A stretch of 64,000 nt of DNA from Cotesia glomerata (lineage: Eukaryota; Arthropoda; Insecta; Hymenoptera; Braconidae). The translations under genes and the position numbers were made by a program. Of the stretch, positions 46,703-60,560 are shown piece by piece (positions within the stretch are counted from its first letter, which is position 1; every line of letters begins with the position of its first letter). The DNA lies in contig NC_058163.1 in assembly GCF_020080835.1 (NCBI RefSeq), forward strand, positions 10,643,113-10,707,112, given 5' to 3'. The notes beneath the pieces are model-generated. The model saw only the letters and a program-made list of their open reading frames with translations. It did not search any database and was not told the DNA's origin.

Positions 46703-47625
46703 CTTGGTCACCACTTTTGACCGATTACTTTCTATCTATGTTCTGTGTTCTCTCGTACGGTATTCATCATTTCATTGTAATTTCACATAATCAATTGGGA
46801 TTTAAAATTTTTTTTTTTCATATTGATGAATTAAAAATACTCTGTTACTACTTATTTTGAATAATGTTTCTTTAATATTATCACTACTTTTTTCGTTCAC
46901 CAGGTGTATTCTACGAATCACCAAACACTGTAATCTTTCCTCTCTCTTTTTAAATTTTTATTCGAGCTAAAGTCAAACAAATACAAATATAATTTATTTT
47001 AATAAAACTTATTTATTTTGACACTTATTGAGATTGATAATAAGATTGATAAGACTATTGAAATTTAAATAAAGAGATATCAATTGGTGTACAGTAAGTA
47101 TCAATATACCTATAGCCTATAACTATTAGCAGATAAAAAACAAATGCAACTATATTCCACCGCATCTGATGGAATACTGTTTGTTACTGACTACTGACTG
47201 TAAATGATTTCATTACCAATCAGAAATCTACACTATAGTGCCGTCAAGTGCCACGTGACTTTTCAACCAATTAGATTTTCCATATTCACTGCCATATTGA
47301 TTTTTCTAATTGCCGCGAAAAGTTAAATGATCAAAAAATTGAAAATTATCATATTGAAATTACTACTTGAAATTTTTTTTGTTTAGCAAATTGTTATGCA
47401 AATTTTTCATTTATTTTAAACAATTAATTTGTTAAAAAAATTGTTATGTGTAAATATTTTTAACTTTATCATGTTTTTTAAATTACATAAGGTAAAAGAC
47501 CCAGTTATTGACACTGGCCTACTTGTTTGACACTTGCAATTTTATTCTAATTAAAAAAATAAAATGTCCTCAAAAAACTAATAAAATTAATAATTTAAAA
47601 ATTATATTTATTAAGTTATTAGAAT

Positions 47626-47657
<32 letters not shown>

Positions 47658-47781
47658 CATTAAAATAAAATTGCAAGTATCAATAATTAGAGAATAATTC
47701 ATGTGTATGTAGTTGATAATTGATAGTAATATTTTTTTTTCAATAAAAAAATTATTTAATCTTTTATAGTTACCTACAAAA
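46703..47781. other. Pkn upstream region
   Basis: 5' flank of Pkn. The first exon is close to a CG-containing stretch at 46700-46760, a likely promoter area. A 30-T run (47628-47657) sits between inverted words TGACACTTGCAATTTTATT (47528-47546) and AATAAAATTGCAAGTATCA, a small fold-back. No gene. Confidence 0.5.
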
Positions 47782-48935
47782 TCTATACTAATAAATGGAG
47801 AGCCGATTTTTTTGTCTGGTTATACTGCGAGAAGTACTGAACCGATCGGAATAATACTTATACCATAAGATGCAGCGTGTTTCGGAGAAGGTTTTAGTTT
47901 ATGATATGATGGTGATTACTTATCCGGAACCTATATTTTTTTGACTTAGAAATAATGAATTTTTATTGTAACTAAATTTATTCTATTCGATTGTCATTTG
48001 TTTAAAATAAATTTTTTAACTCTATTAGTTATGTTTACATACTAGGCAGATTTCCTCATTTATGAGACCTGCAATTTCTTTAACTGGAACTTTCAATGCT
48101 CATTACAAATTTTTTTTTTTCAAATCAATTATTATTCATTTTTATAAGAAAGACACGGGAATGTTATAATAACTGCACATTGAAAGTTAGAGCGAATATT
48201 AGTTAGAATAATTATATGGATAAAAAAGGTGCATGCCAATTCGATAGAATTGAGAATCTGTGCAAGTCAAAACAGACCGTAATTAAATTTCAAGTCTAGA
48301 TCTAAAAATAATAGTTTAAAAAAAACTAAAAACACGCTTTTTATAGAAAACCAAACTCAAAAATAGAAAATAAATTTTAATAAATTTAAATTAAGAATAG
48401 TGTTAAAAATTTCCATAAATATAAATTAATAATAGTGTAAATAAAAAAAATGTATTTTATTGTAAAAAAAGTGTGGGTGCATCGTGTCAATAGTTATAAA
48501 TATTTTATTGACAGATATGAGTAGAGTGATTATCATTTTGATAATATCTTAAAAAGCACCCCACACTTTTTTTAAAATAAAATACATTTTTTTTATTTAC
48601 ACTATTATTAATTTATATTTATTGAAATTTTTAACACTATTCTTAATTAAAATTTATTAAAATTTATTTTCGATTTTTTAGTTTGGTTTTCTATAAAAAG
48701 TGTGTTTTTAGTTTTTTTTTTAAACTATTATTTATTTTTTACTTTTTAGTTTGGTTTATTTATAAAAGCGTGATTTTTTAGTTTTTTTAAACTATTATTT
48801 GTTGATTATCAAAAATATTCAGGCGCGCAAATTACCCACGGAGAGTTACATACTGACATACTGACATACAAGTGAAGCTAATAAAAAGCGTGTAAAAATG
48901 TAATTCGCCCAGCGGAGTGGGCGAGTAACAGCTAG
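47782..48935 (+). mobile_element. Helitron-like element (non-autonomous)
   Basis: 5' end TCTATACTAATAAA preceded by A. The 3' end is CTAG followed by T, with a hairpin CGCCCA-GCGGAG-TGGGCG (48906-48923) eight bases before CTAG. These are the structural marks of Helitrons inserting between A and T without target duplication. It has no helicase. An inner palindromic repeat (about 48330-48720) enlarges it. Confidence 0.78.
48330..48720. repeat. 390-bp inverted repeat inside the Helitron-like element
   Basis: CACGCTTTTTATAGAAAACCAAACT and the reverse-complement stretch ending TTTTCTATAAAAAGTGTG; arms meet around 48500-48530. A nested fold-back or the element's own structure. Confidence 0.7.
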
Positions 48936-49429
48936 TTTATAATAAATGTTTTTTTTTATTTGTTAATATATTTTTTTTAGTTTTCAGAAGTATTTTTTTT
49001 TCTATAAAAGAAGACGATCGAAACGTAATAACATAAAAATTACATGAGTTTAATTTATCATCCAATTACCTTTTAACATCTCTAATAACAGTAAATAAAA
49101 TAATTTCTATTTCTAGTATTCACAAAAATAAATAATCCAAAAATAATTTATTAATGTACCATAATAGTCTTTACCGCAGAATTTTGATGTTTCTCAAATT
49201 AATGATTAGACTTTGACCGTAGGAGTCAATTAATTTAGTAATTGGAACCATGGAAAGACTCAAATGACGAAGCCTCTGAATGATAGTAAATTTAATTTCT
49301 GTCTAACACGTACCACTGGGATGAAACTCAATAAAACCTTTTAATAATTTGATTATTTTATTAAATGAACACAACAATTTTATAAAATACTTTAATTTAT
49401 CGGAAGAAAATATATTTGATTTAGCAGAA

Positions 49430-52305
49430 TTATTGAGACAAAAGTTTTTCCATAAGTTGATCAGGTGTTCTAACAAATAGTTTATCAGGATTTTCGTATT
49501 GATTCTTAGGGTCATGGCAAGCTTCATACAGTTGTTTATAAATAGCCCCTATAACTTGAAAAGATCGTTCTAACACAGTCGAGCGATGATTACAATTTTT
49601 AAGTAAATTTATTTGGGGTAACAGAAAAGAATCGGGCATCAATAGAAATGATTCTAATTTATTCTGAAATGAGAAATTGAATATTTTTAACTTTCAATCT
49701 TAATGTATATCTATTTTTAAAAAATACTTACATTAAATTCTTTTACACTCAGGGCATCCATCCCAGGAATACCGGATAGAGGACCATGTTCTTTACCCTG
49801 TAGTATTGTATAAATAGGTCCTAAATTTAAATTAGCTACAAGAGAGCTCGCAATTTCGGATGTTAAAGTATCTATTTGGGCATCGGATTGAGCTTGCAAT
49901 CTTTCTAATCTTTGATCCATGTATTCATAAAGTGATAACGTGGAATGAATTTGATTTAAACAATTTAAAAGATACACTGCCATGTCAACTACTGTTAGTC
50001 TCGCCGCAGTTTCATCAATTTCGTGCAATAACGGATCAATGATATATGATACAATCTAAAAAAAAAAAATAATAGTTAATGTAATGTTATGTAATTTTCC
50101 GCATAGTTTTTAAATGAAATACCTGAATTATATCTTTTTCTCTATCGTCACCAGTAACAATGAGCGCAATGGATAAAATTTCATTGAGTGATGTTAAAAG
50201 TTTTGATACAGATGCAGCTGGTACTAAATCTTGTCCAGGAGGTTCTGGTCGCTCTCCCAAAGCCATCTGTGCTTCTCTTTGTAATTTAGAAATAAAATTT
50301 CTCTCATTTAACTCCAATAATTCATATAAATATTTAATAAAAGCACTCTCTGGTATAATATTATTGAAAATTTTAAGGTAATATCTTATAAGAGCTATCA
50401 CAGAATAAAAAACACTGGCAAAAGCATCTACTGCAAGAATGTGTTCTACTCGAGATTTTAGAGGATGACAAAGTTCTTCTGTAATATTTCCTAAAGCAAG
50501 TTTTACTTGGTCAGAAATATCTGTAAAATAAATAAAAAATAATCATTAGAGAAATATAATCATTATGTACTTTAAATTAAAATTTTTATTGGTTGCACGT
50601 GTGAAGTATGTTCAGAAATGCTACTTATTTAAATAAATAATTAAAGTAAAGTAATTTTCTAGAGTAGAAAATAATAAAATTGCCAAAAAACAAGACTATC
50701 ACAAATAAAAAAAAATTGTAATTTTTGACAATTTGAAAATTTTTCAAAATCTCAAGCGACCATAAACTTTTTTAGTAATTATATAAAAATGGGATTTCAC
50801 CCTATTTTTAGGCATAGAAAATCAAAAATTGGACTTTTCCTTTTTTCTTTATTTTTTTTAGTTCTACTCTTTGGCGAATTAATGATAAAAATTAGTTCGA
50901 TTTTCAAAAAATTAAATTTTATAAAGATTGTTGGATTGGAAAAGTTTTAAAATTATAATTTTAACTTTTTAAAAATATATCATTGTTAAAAAATTAATGT
51001 ATCACTTTCAAATTATTGATCAAAAGTCTAAATTTCAATTTGAGGACTTTTTAATTCTAAAATTTTTCATGAAATTAGATTTGTTAAAAAATAAATTAAG
51101 TAGTTCGCTAGAGAATAGAACGAGTTGAAGAAGAAATTTGTGAATATCATTATTTTTCAATTTTTTGTAGCTGAAAATATGTCGAGCCAACTTCTATATG
51201 ATTAATAAATTTTTAATCTAGCAGTTTTTTAGAGAGTTTTTAAAACATGATGAACTAAAAAAATTCATAAGGCAACCTTGCTATACATGTATAGAATGAA
51301 AAGACAAACCAGTTTTATCGCAGGTTTTCAACAAAGTTAAAAGATTTTCTTTTTCAATAGGTATTGCTTGATGTAACCAAGCTAACATATCTCCAATATA
51401 ACGAGTCGGATCATCAGCTCGTAATTTAATTGGGTTGCGACTTCCTCCAGATGTACTTCCAAGTGTAAGAGCATCAATAAAAGAGCCAACAATTATTGAT
51501 CTTCGTGCAGTACAATATTCATCAATGATATATTTAAAAAGAATGGGCCTTTCTTGTAATTTATTCATAGCTTTTATCAATAATGGAGCAATACATTCAT
51601 TTTCAATATGCCGACATTGATTTTGTGTCCATCTGTACAGTCTTTCAAGAGCTGCTTCTTGTAACAAAGTCATTCGTTGCATTACATCTAAACCAAGAGT
51701 TTGATAACCAGACTGCATAAGAGTTCGACAACTAGTGTGAATTGTTTGCAGCCGAGTTATTACAGTAAAAAATTCTTCTGTTATTGGTTCTTCTCGAGTT
51801 AGCCCATGTAAAATTCTTATTTCATACTTTGTTAACTGGAACGTTTTTATAAATGCCTGAGCAACATCGTGTTGCATCGATAATTTTTTACTTTCATTTT
51901 GAAGTTTTGTTGTTCTATATATAAGAGTTATTGTTTGAGCTTTTGTCGTGTGTAACCGGTTCGTCATTGACTGAATTGAATTATTCATTGATAAAACGTC
52001 ACTATGAATGTCATCTAAAGTTGATTTAACTTCTCTAAATATTGATAAAAATTCATCGTTTATAACTAAACTTCTTTTTTCAATATTACTAGATAAATTT
52101 CTTCGGGCATTCAAAGTGTTGTCAGTAAAAAATGTCGATAATTCTTTCAATGCTTCCAGAGCTTCCTGAGAAGTGATTATATAGATTAATAATGTTAATT
52201 ATTTTCTTTACTAATTACCTTATCATTCTCTGGTCTGGATTCAAGTAAGTTATTAACACGTTTTACTGATGAAGTATTTTGATTTTTTTCTAATGTTAGA
52301 GCCAT
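49430..52305 (-). CDS. Cog6: Conserved oligomeric Golgi complex subunit 6
   Basis: Exons: 52305-52219, 52165-51310, 50520-50123, 50055-49732, 49663-49430. All introns are GT...AG and the phases join. 1899 bases, 632 residues, close to the usual COG6 length. Family words seen: EALKELSTFFTDNTLNARRNL, LLQEAALERLYRW, the RPILFKYIIDEYCTARRS block, and the RYIGDMLAWLHQA block that is the best COG6 signature. COG6 belongs to lobe B of the COG tethering complex for retrograde vesicles at the Golgi. The ATG lies 4 bases after a TTATAATTCAG acceptor, so a non-coding first exon further upstream is likely. Looks intact. Confidence 0.93.
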
Positions 52306-54828
52306 TTCCTGAATTATAAATTGTAATATTTGTGAATTAAAAAATTGTCATGAAAAAATTTATTTATTTATAAGTAATATTACTTATTAGAAAAAAAGAT
52401 TTGAAATGAGCCAAACGATTTGAAAAGATTAAAAAAGATTTGTTTTGAACAATATATAGATATACATTTTGCATTGAGGTAATATTTTCAAATCCTTTTT
52501 TCTAATCATAGCTATGGTATCAGCACACATCTGACACTTTTTGATGATTTTTATCAATGGAAAATAATTGCAAGAAAATTAAAAAAGAAAAGAAAAACAA
52601 AATATAAAAGTCCTAACCAGCTAAAAGAATTTTTTTATTTTAATAATTATTTACTTATTGAAAAAAATCCTAAAAATTGTTAGGTGTCTGTTGACATCAG
52701 TATTATGTTTATTTACAGTTATCGAAATCGTTTAGACAGACCATAGTTAAAATATAAAAAAAAATGTACTAATTTAATTTACCACGAATTGTAAATTTTA
52801 ATTGAGAGTTCAACTTCAATCAAATTATGTATCTGAAAAAATCAAAATAAAATTGAATTATTATTATTGTAGCCCAACTATATATATTGATAGTTGATGT
52901 ACACACGTAACACGTTGAAAATTTTTTTCTACTGATGTTTTTAAGTTTTACTCGAAAATCCGCTACGAACAGCACCGTCGGATAAATACAATAATTACAA
53001 TAATAGCTGTCACCGTTTTGACGTGCCACAATGCACGTGGCTATTCTACGGTGTAATGCCATCAGCTGAATCCGAAAGGTGACGCTACAATCAACGAAGC
53101 GCGAATTCAAAATAATTTAATAAAAAAAAATATATATATATATATATAGAATAAAATATTTCCATTTTTAGTTTGAAATCTCACAAGAAGATTTTTGTAA
53201 CTCGTAAATTTTAGTTGAACATTCTTCCGAACCAAATGATAATAAATAGACTCGGGTAAAACTTCTTAGAAACAATAAAAAAAAAACATATATACTTGAA
53301 TAAGACCAACATGTGTTGTCTAACAATTAGACCTTTGTGAAAACACATAAAAGGAAAACACGTGTTGAAGTTTTCAAGGGTTCTCTTGGTTATTTAGACA
53401 TCTTACTCGAATATTTTCTAGAAAGTCGTAAAATATAAACATAAAAGAAATAGAAAAACTGAAAATTGTAAAACTCAACCAACAGTCACATTGACTGTTA
53501 CATAAATAGCTAACAAACCTTTATAATTTTAATAACTTTAATATTTTGATCTAAGAATTGTATTTTATATTAATTAATTAATGTATTTACAACAGTAGAT
53601 TCACATTGTAATATATGTATCGACATGGGTTTTCTCTGTGGTTTCCCCGTGTCACTGTTCCAAGAGCCTAAGAAGGGGTGAAGAACAGGGCAAATGCGAT
53701 ACAGAATGCACAAGACGGACCACAGCCGCAACGTTTAGAAATTCATTAACCAATAATTACATTTTATTATCGTAATAACACTTTGAAACGTTAATAAATG
53801 ATGTTCGAAAAATAATGAAATAGCAATAGTATAGGAAATAATTAACTTACGAATGTCCAATAATGTCAACAATATTATAGAACTGAAATATTATATGTAA
53901 TAATGATACTGTAATAATAATAATAATATTAATTTTAAACTAAAATGTAAAATTAACAACAATAATTGAAATATAATGATAAGGATAGTGCTAGTAATTG
54001 TGATAATTACAGTGACAAAACAATTATAATGAAATACCAAGGACTTAGTAAATAATTAATTAATAAGATATGAAAACTAAAAATATAAGAACCTTAGAGT
54101 AATAAGAAAATCATAGTTAAAACTATATAAGTCTCAGTTTGGCATACTATATATATATTTATATGAATAAGTATTAGTGTACATCTTGGATAAGTATTAT
54201 TGTATATAGGCGCAACGTTAAGGACAAGCACAACTGTATTAGTTTAAGTATGTAAGTGTGAAGTATGGAGGGGAGACGTGAGGTCGGAGATTTTGGACCG
54301 ACATTTTTGTAACTCACTTCTCCTCGGGAATTCGAAACGATAAAATGCTAGAGCTTAACTTTGTAAATTTTCAAAATATCTATATTAATATTTGATTTAG
54401 TATATTATTAAAATAAAAGAATTGAAATAATCTCTAATTGATCAACAAACAAACCCTCGAAACGTTTTATGTCATTTAAATATATTTAAATTTCCTTTCC
54501 CGCACTAAAACCGAGTATTTTAATACTCCCGGGCGAAAGAACTACAGTAAGTAAAACCTTAAATAAAATAAAAATAATATCCACTAGATGGAAGCATAAC
54601 AACGGAAGCCCGGTAGTGACATGTGTGCAGCAATGGTAGTACACTCTCTCCCTATCATGCTGTCATACATAGTATGTAATTTTTTTCTCATGAAGGTAGC
54701 GCCACTTGCTTAGTCCACATGGAAACTCAGAATTTGAATTAGAGTATGAAAAAAAAAAAAATGTCTTACTTCCGTTTTCGTTCTGAACTGGTTTGGCTTT
54801 AAATTATTTTAATTAATTTGATATCATT
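52306..54828. other. Region upstream of Cog6, with repeat-like segment
   Basis: 52900-53110 is more GC-rich and could hold the Cog6 promoter and non-coding exon. 53605-54552 looks like a dispersed repeat (GC-rich start, long AT middle, conserved-looking GGAGGGGAGACGTGAGG and end), possibly a solo LTR, but I found no target duplication. No gene; a 96-residue minus ORF at 52820-53110 has no coding character. Confidence 0.35.
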
Positions 54829-57265
54829 ATGAATCCTGAATTTATTAAAGTTCGATTTTATGATCAAGAGCTTTCATTACCTATAAATTCCAATGGGAAT
54901 TTAAAATTATCTATTGAAGCAATATTTCCCTCAAGCATCTGGGTTAACCTATTCTGCAAATAATCAAAAATGTGGCTTGCCTATTGAATCGGAAGAAATT
55001 TTAATTAACCATAAAATTGAGTATTATGATGTACACGTTGGACAAGGTATTATTTACACTTCTATTCGCGTTTTATAAAATAATAATAAGTTCCAACAAT
55101 TATTTTAAGAAATTATAATTACTATTCATGTTTTTTTTTTTTCAGATTTAAAAAGTTCCATCTCAAGCAAGAAAAGAAAACTAGTCCATGAAATGATCAA
55201 TAAAATCCAACTTAGCCAAGGAGTAAATTCTTCTAAAACTCACATGACGAAAATGAAGGTGTTTATTTTTTTGTTTAATTGTTTATTTGTAATTTTTATC
55301 GTTAATTAGATTTAACGTGTTTTTTATTTTTTTTTTAATTACAGAACAAGTGGGCTGATTGTTCTACTGTAGTCTCAGCACAACCTACATTAAAAAGAGT
55401 ACGACTTGCATGGCTAGTAAAAAGAGGAGATCGTTATGAGCAAATGAAGAAACCTATAGGTGGAGTCAGAGAAGTACCTTTAGAAGTAGGCAAGAAATAT
55501 TTAGTTAGTGATATAAAAAAAAAATTGCGATAGAGAAGTTTTCTTGCAATAGCGAAGTATCATTTCAAAATTCGGATGTACGTCTTGGTCTTTTTGATCG
55601 CACTACACTAACCAGCTTTAGAGACAGCAAGGGTATTTCCTGTGACTTGTGGACTTTTCTAAAAGAGCAAAAATCGAGATTATTTACTTTGCATATAATA
55701 ACGTCTCCAAAAGGATGTGCTGAGACATGTGAACAACTTAAAACTATCCAATCTTTTCACCACGAGAATGCTAACCCTCAATTATCTCGGCCTAATAAAG
55801 ATTTAAAAGGATCAACAGCAGTTTCTCACAAAAATTCCGCACCTTTAAAAAATACTATTTTTATGAATTATGAAGTGATCCACCAATCCGAGTACACTGG
55901 TGATTATTGCATATGTTATCTACATAAAAATGATTTATACAACCATAAATTGGATGAATATGGTTATATGCCAATTGCTGAATTTAATCCGATTGATGCT
56001 GGTCATAAAATAGCTGAAATTCAAGTGGATGACAAAGTTTTGTTATTAATATATACATCCAATGATGATTTGTCCCGAGACTTTAATTTCCCAGCAGTAG
56101 ATATTCTTGATGATGACAACCATTATATATTGTATGATGTAAATGAATTTCATGGGAGATGTAAAGACAAAAGTGGCGTGGGAGTAATAACTAACTGTAC
56201 TGATTCCTGTAAACCAATTTTCAGTTTTGGTACAAGGATGATAAAATTGTCAGCCAAGGCTTATTAAAGTATTAGATAAGTGATATTGACCAAGATTCTG
56301 TTTATAAATGCATTGTAAGATGTAAATCACAGAATCTTGAGTTAATATCAAGTAACTTTAAGTGGAGTGAAAATAATAAATTCCGTGAATCTACGCTACA
56401 GACTAACACTCTTCAAATATTGCCAAATGCTATGAATGGTTCAATTAAACCAATTAAAAGAGAATCATTCAAAATTTTCCAAGACATACTAGGGGATGGT
56501 GCTCAAGGAAAAGTAAAAAAAGGAAAGTGGTGTAATTTTAATGTTGCAGTTAAAAGTATAAATCTGTCAGGTGCTAATTTGAAATTAGCCTGCAGAGAGA
56601 TTAAAGTTCTGGAGGACATTAGACACCCAAACATCGTACAGTTAATGGCATATTGCATTGATAAAAATTCTGTACACTTATTGATGGAACTCTTCCACAG
56701 TTATTCTCTCTCTGACGTATTGTTTGATAACGTATTCGAAAAAGCAGCTGCTTTAACAATATTAAAAAAACATAAAATTGCTCAGCAATTTTGTCAGGTT
56801 ATTAATTATTTACATTTAAAAGAAAATCCAATAATTCACGGTGACATAAAGCCTGCAAATATTTTGTTACATGCAAACGGAACTGTAAAAGTTTGCGATT
56901 TAGGACTTAGTAAGTTCAAGAAAATGTCTAGTTCTTTACGAACAACGGTTGGTGGGACTGGGTTCGTTAAAGGAACTCCGCTGTATATGGCACCAGAGTT
57001 GATTCTTGAAAACAAAGAAGCTACTGTCCATTCTGACGTTTGGTCTTTGACCTGTACTCTTATTGAACTTTACACGGAAAAATCTATTTGGGACAACGTA
57101 GAGGATCAAGGACAGCTAAAAGCTATGTAAGCTAAGAAAAAATTACCGGATTTGACAAGGATTCCACGTGAGTTGAAAGAAGTCGTTACTCAAGGTTTAG
57201 CTTTTGAACCATTAGAGCGATGCACCGTAAATCAAATCTTAAATATCTATGAGAAGTTTATTTAA
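54829..57265 (+). pseudogene. Kinase gene with TDP-43-N-terminus-like domain, broken
   Basis: Exons 54829-55046, 55146-55258 and 55345-57265, with intact GT/AG borders. The first exon encodes about 70 residues with the SIEAIFP...GLTYS pattern of the TDP-43 N-terminal fold (after a one-base shift near 54930). A linker, a central part (55560-56265) of unknown fold, and an IRAK/Pelle-like kinase follow: GDGAQGKV, VAVKS, REIKVLEDIRHPNIV, HGDIKPANILL, CDLGLSK (DLG for DFG) and YMAPEL. Frameshifts near 54930 and 55530, several lesions around 56265-56290, and a stop at 57128-57130 with coding resemblance continuing to 57265. The breaks make it a pseudogene. The domain pairing itself is unusual. Confidence 0.7.
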
Positions 57266-57900
57266 AATTTTTGAATTAATGGCGGTTTTTATAATTAGTA
57301 ATTTAGTAAAAAAGATTACTATTGTTTTTGAGTAAAAGATAACGTTCTTAAAGATTTTTAGTCAAAAAATATCACATTGTTTAATTTTATTTTATAGATA
57401 TAATTTTTCTTTACTTTAAAAAACTTTACTTTAAAAAATGCTAATAATTCTATATTGATGTTTGTTGTAAAATAATATTTTTAAGATTTTATGATCTCAT
57501 TATTCTAATTAGAATTTTAGTTTTGAAACAGTGATTTTAAGAGAATTTTAAGAAACTCGGGTAAAGATACAAAGTATCTTCTGAGCATAATATTATCTAT
57601 TGAAATAAGAAGATAAAAATATAAATATATATAATATTTATAAAGTTAATAGAGATGTCTATATAATATCTTTTTAATTTTATAACATAAGAATTAAGCA
57701 AACAATTTCATTTTAAACATTACACCTTTTACATCGAATAGTAATTATTTGATTCTAAATCTAGTAAATCTGCTAAGTCTATTTACTCAGTAACTTATTT
57801 ATTATCAGTTATCACTTATAAAGCTATTGATTAACAACAATTTCTTACTTATCCTGTTTATTTTATTATTACCAATATTAATTATGTTATAATTGTTTAT
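57266..57900. other. Intergenic, AT-rich
   Basis: Between the kinase pseudogene and the LINE 3' end. Nothing recognised. Confidence 0.5.
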
Positions 57901-60357
57901 TTAGCATTTTTGCTATTTGTTAATACAAGTAATAAAGAAACAATTAAAAAAAATAGATATATACATTATTTATAAAACCGCTTACAATATTCTTTTAAAT
58001 TTCTTTTAAAATATGGAAGTCTATCTTCGTCTTTTATACATTTTGGTAATTTATTATATAATTCATAACCTTTATAATTTAAACATTTTTCTGCAGAACG
58101 AGTGCGAGTATGATTAATGTTCAATAAAGATTTGTTTCTCGTGTTATATTTATGTTTACTTTCCGCTTTGATTATTTGATCAAACAAGTATCGTGCCGCT
58201 TTGTTTTTTATAATTTTGTGTATGAAAATACAGCAGTTGTATACCATACGTTGTCTAATGCTTAGCCATCCTAAAGTTGATAACATGCTATCTATACTTG
58301 TATACTTATTTACACCTAATATAAGTCTCATAGCCCGATTTTGAACTTTCTGTAGTACATCGTCAAGCTTACTTTTACTGAAGTTTAGCATCAATGAACT
58401 ACAGTAGTCAAAATGTGGTGCTATTGCTGATTTATAAATTGTGTTTTTAGCATATGAAGATACTGTATTACCCAATCTGTAGATAATATTTAATTTTCTA
58501 GCAACTTTACCTCCAACAATATTAGCATGCTCTTTAAAATTCAAGTTATTGTCAATAATAACACCGATATACTTAGTGCTCGTCACTTCTTTAATTCTAA
58601 TACCATTTACTTGAATAACGATAAGATCTTTCACATAATGCCTTTGCTGATCATGTATCAACATATAGACCGTTTTTTTAAGATTAATCTTTAACTGTTT
58701 ATCTTTAAGCCAGCTTAGTAAAATTTCTAAACCACTATTTAATTTTTCAACAATTCTACTCATTATTTTACTCGCAAAATACAAAACCATATCATCAGCA
58801 AAAAGTTTACAATCTATACCGACATTTTTAAACATATTAATTATTTCATTCACCAGATTGACCAAGATCTAATATATTATTATCTTCTATATGTTTTTCT
58901 AACTGTGTTTTTACAAGTTGTTCTAAAATTTGTTCTAGAATTGGAAGTGTATTTATTGGCCTAAAGTGTTCAACATTATTGCTATTTTTTATTTTTGGAA
59001 TCAGTGTTACTATAGACGTTTTGAGACAATTTGGAACTACTCCTAGCTTCAAAGAATATTTTAATATACCTAAAATTATATTATTATCATAATCCCAAAT
59101 TCTCTTAATTATAATAGCATTCAAATCATTTTTCGCTCCTTTTTTTACATCCAAATTATCAATAATGTCTTTAACTTCTGAGATCGATATGTCATTAAAT
59201 TTTTTCCAAGTCTTTATCCCTAAATAGTTTTTATTTTCTAGCTGTTTATAATTATTATTGTAATTGGAGGTTACGTCATCGTTTTTAATATCCTTTATAA
59301 TACTTTTAATATACTATTAATGAAATACATATTGAACCCATTAGCTATATGTCTAAGTCATCTTTCAAATTTATATTTTCAAAATTAATAGAGTCAAAAA
59401 CTGCATTGTTTTTTTATCACCAATTAATTGTTTTATTTGTTTCCACATAGCTTTGGAGTTCGATTTGTTTTTATCAATATTTTCTTCAAAGTATTTCTTC
59501 TTAGCTATTCTTAAATTATTGACTAAATTATTTCTCAAATATTTATAGTATTCAATATCACAGATTTTTTTTGTATTTTTGGCTTTATAGAACGCCTCAT
59601 CTTTAATTTTTATTTGAGTTGTAATTTCTTTAGTGATCCAAGGTTTAGTTTCCCATTTATTTTTAATAGCTACATTTTTCATAGGAGCAACTTCATCAAC
59701 AGTAATTACCAATTTTCTGATAACATCATCAACAAACGAATTATACTCAAATTTATCTTTGATATTTAAATTACCATTATCTAAATGACTAAACAAATTA
59801 TGTAAATTATTTTTTAAACCATTATTAAATAAATTATCTTCTATCGAATCAAAGTTTCTCGTTGATATAACCTTGCTTTTAGGGTGAGAGTTTAGTTTTT
59901 TATTTACTTGAAGTATTAAAATATTGTGGTCTGAAATTCTAGGAGTAGATAACACATTAAATTCAATATTGCAATTTTTAAATACTAAATCTATAATTGT
60001 TTCAGATGTCAGAGTAGTTCGTGTTGGAACATCAATTTTTTGTTTCAATCCTAGTAGTTTAAGTTCTTTAACTAATTTTTTAGCGTAGTAATCATTTTTT
60101 TTTACATCTATATTAAAGTCTCCTACCATAATAAGATTACCACTATCAATTAAATTATCTAACAGAGCTAAGATATTCCTACAAAATTCACTAATAACAC
60201 CTGAGTTCCCGGGAAAAAATGATCAGGACTGATCAGACCTGTTCATATCTGATCAGGCCTGAAATTAGACCTGAGCAGACCTGTTCATATCTGATCAGGC
60301 CTGAAATTAGACCTGAGCAGGCCTGTTCATGTATGATCAGGCCTGAAATTATACCTG

Positions 60358-60560
60358 ATCAGACCTGTTCATGCCTGCTCATGCCTGTTCATGTCTGAAG
60401 CATTAAATACGCTCAGACCTGATCAGACCTGTTCATGCCTGCTCATGTCTGTTCATGTCTGAAGCGTTAAATACGTTCAGATCTGATCAGACCTGTTCAT
60501 GCCTGCTCATGTCTGTTCATGTCTGAAGCCTTAAATACGCTCAGACCTGATCAGACCTGT
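60358..60560. repeat. Tandem array, about 64-bp unit x 3
   Basis: Unit of GATCAGACCTGTTCATGCC, GCTCATGTCTGTTCATGTC and TGAAGC(A/G)TTAAATACG, repeated three times with minor changes. Confidence 0.85.

Noticed and set aside
52820..53110. 96-residue minus-strand ORF upstream of Cog6
   Set aside because: No domain, hydrophobic AT-driven end, and it overlaps the likely Cog6 promoter or leader exon.
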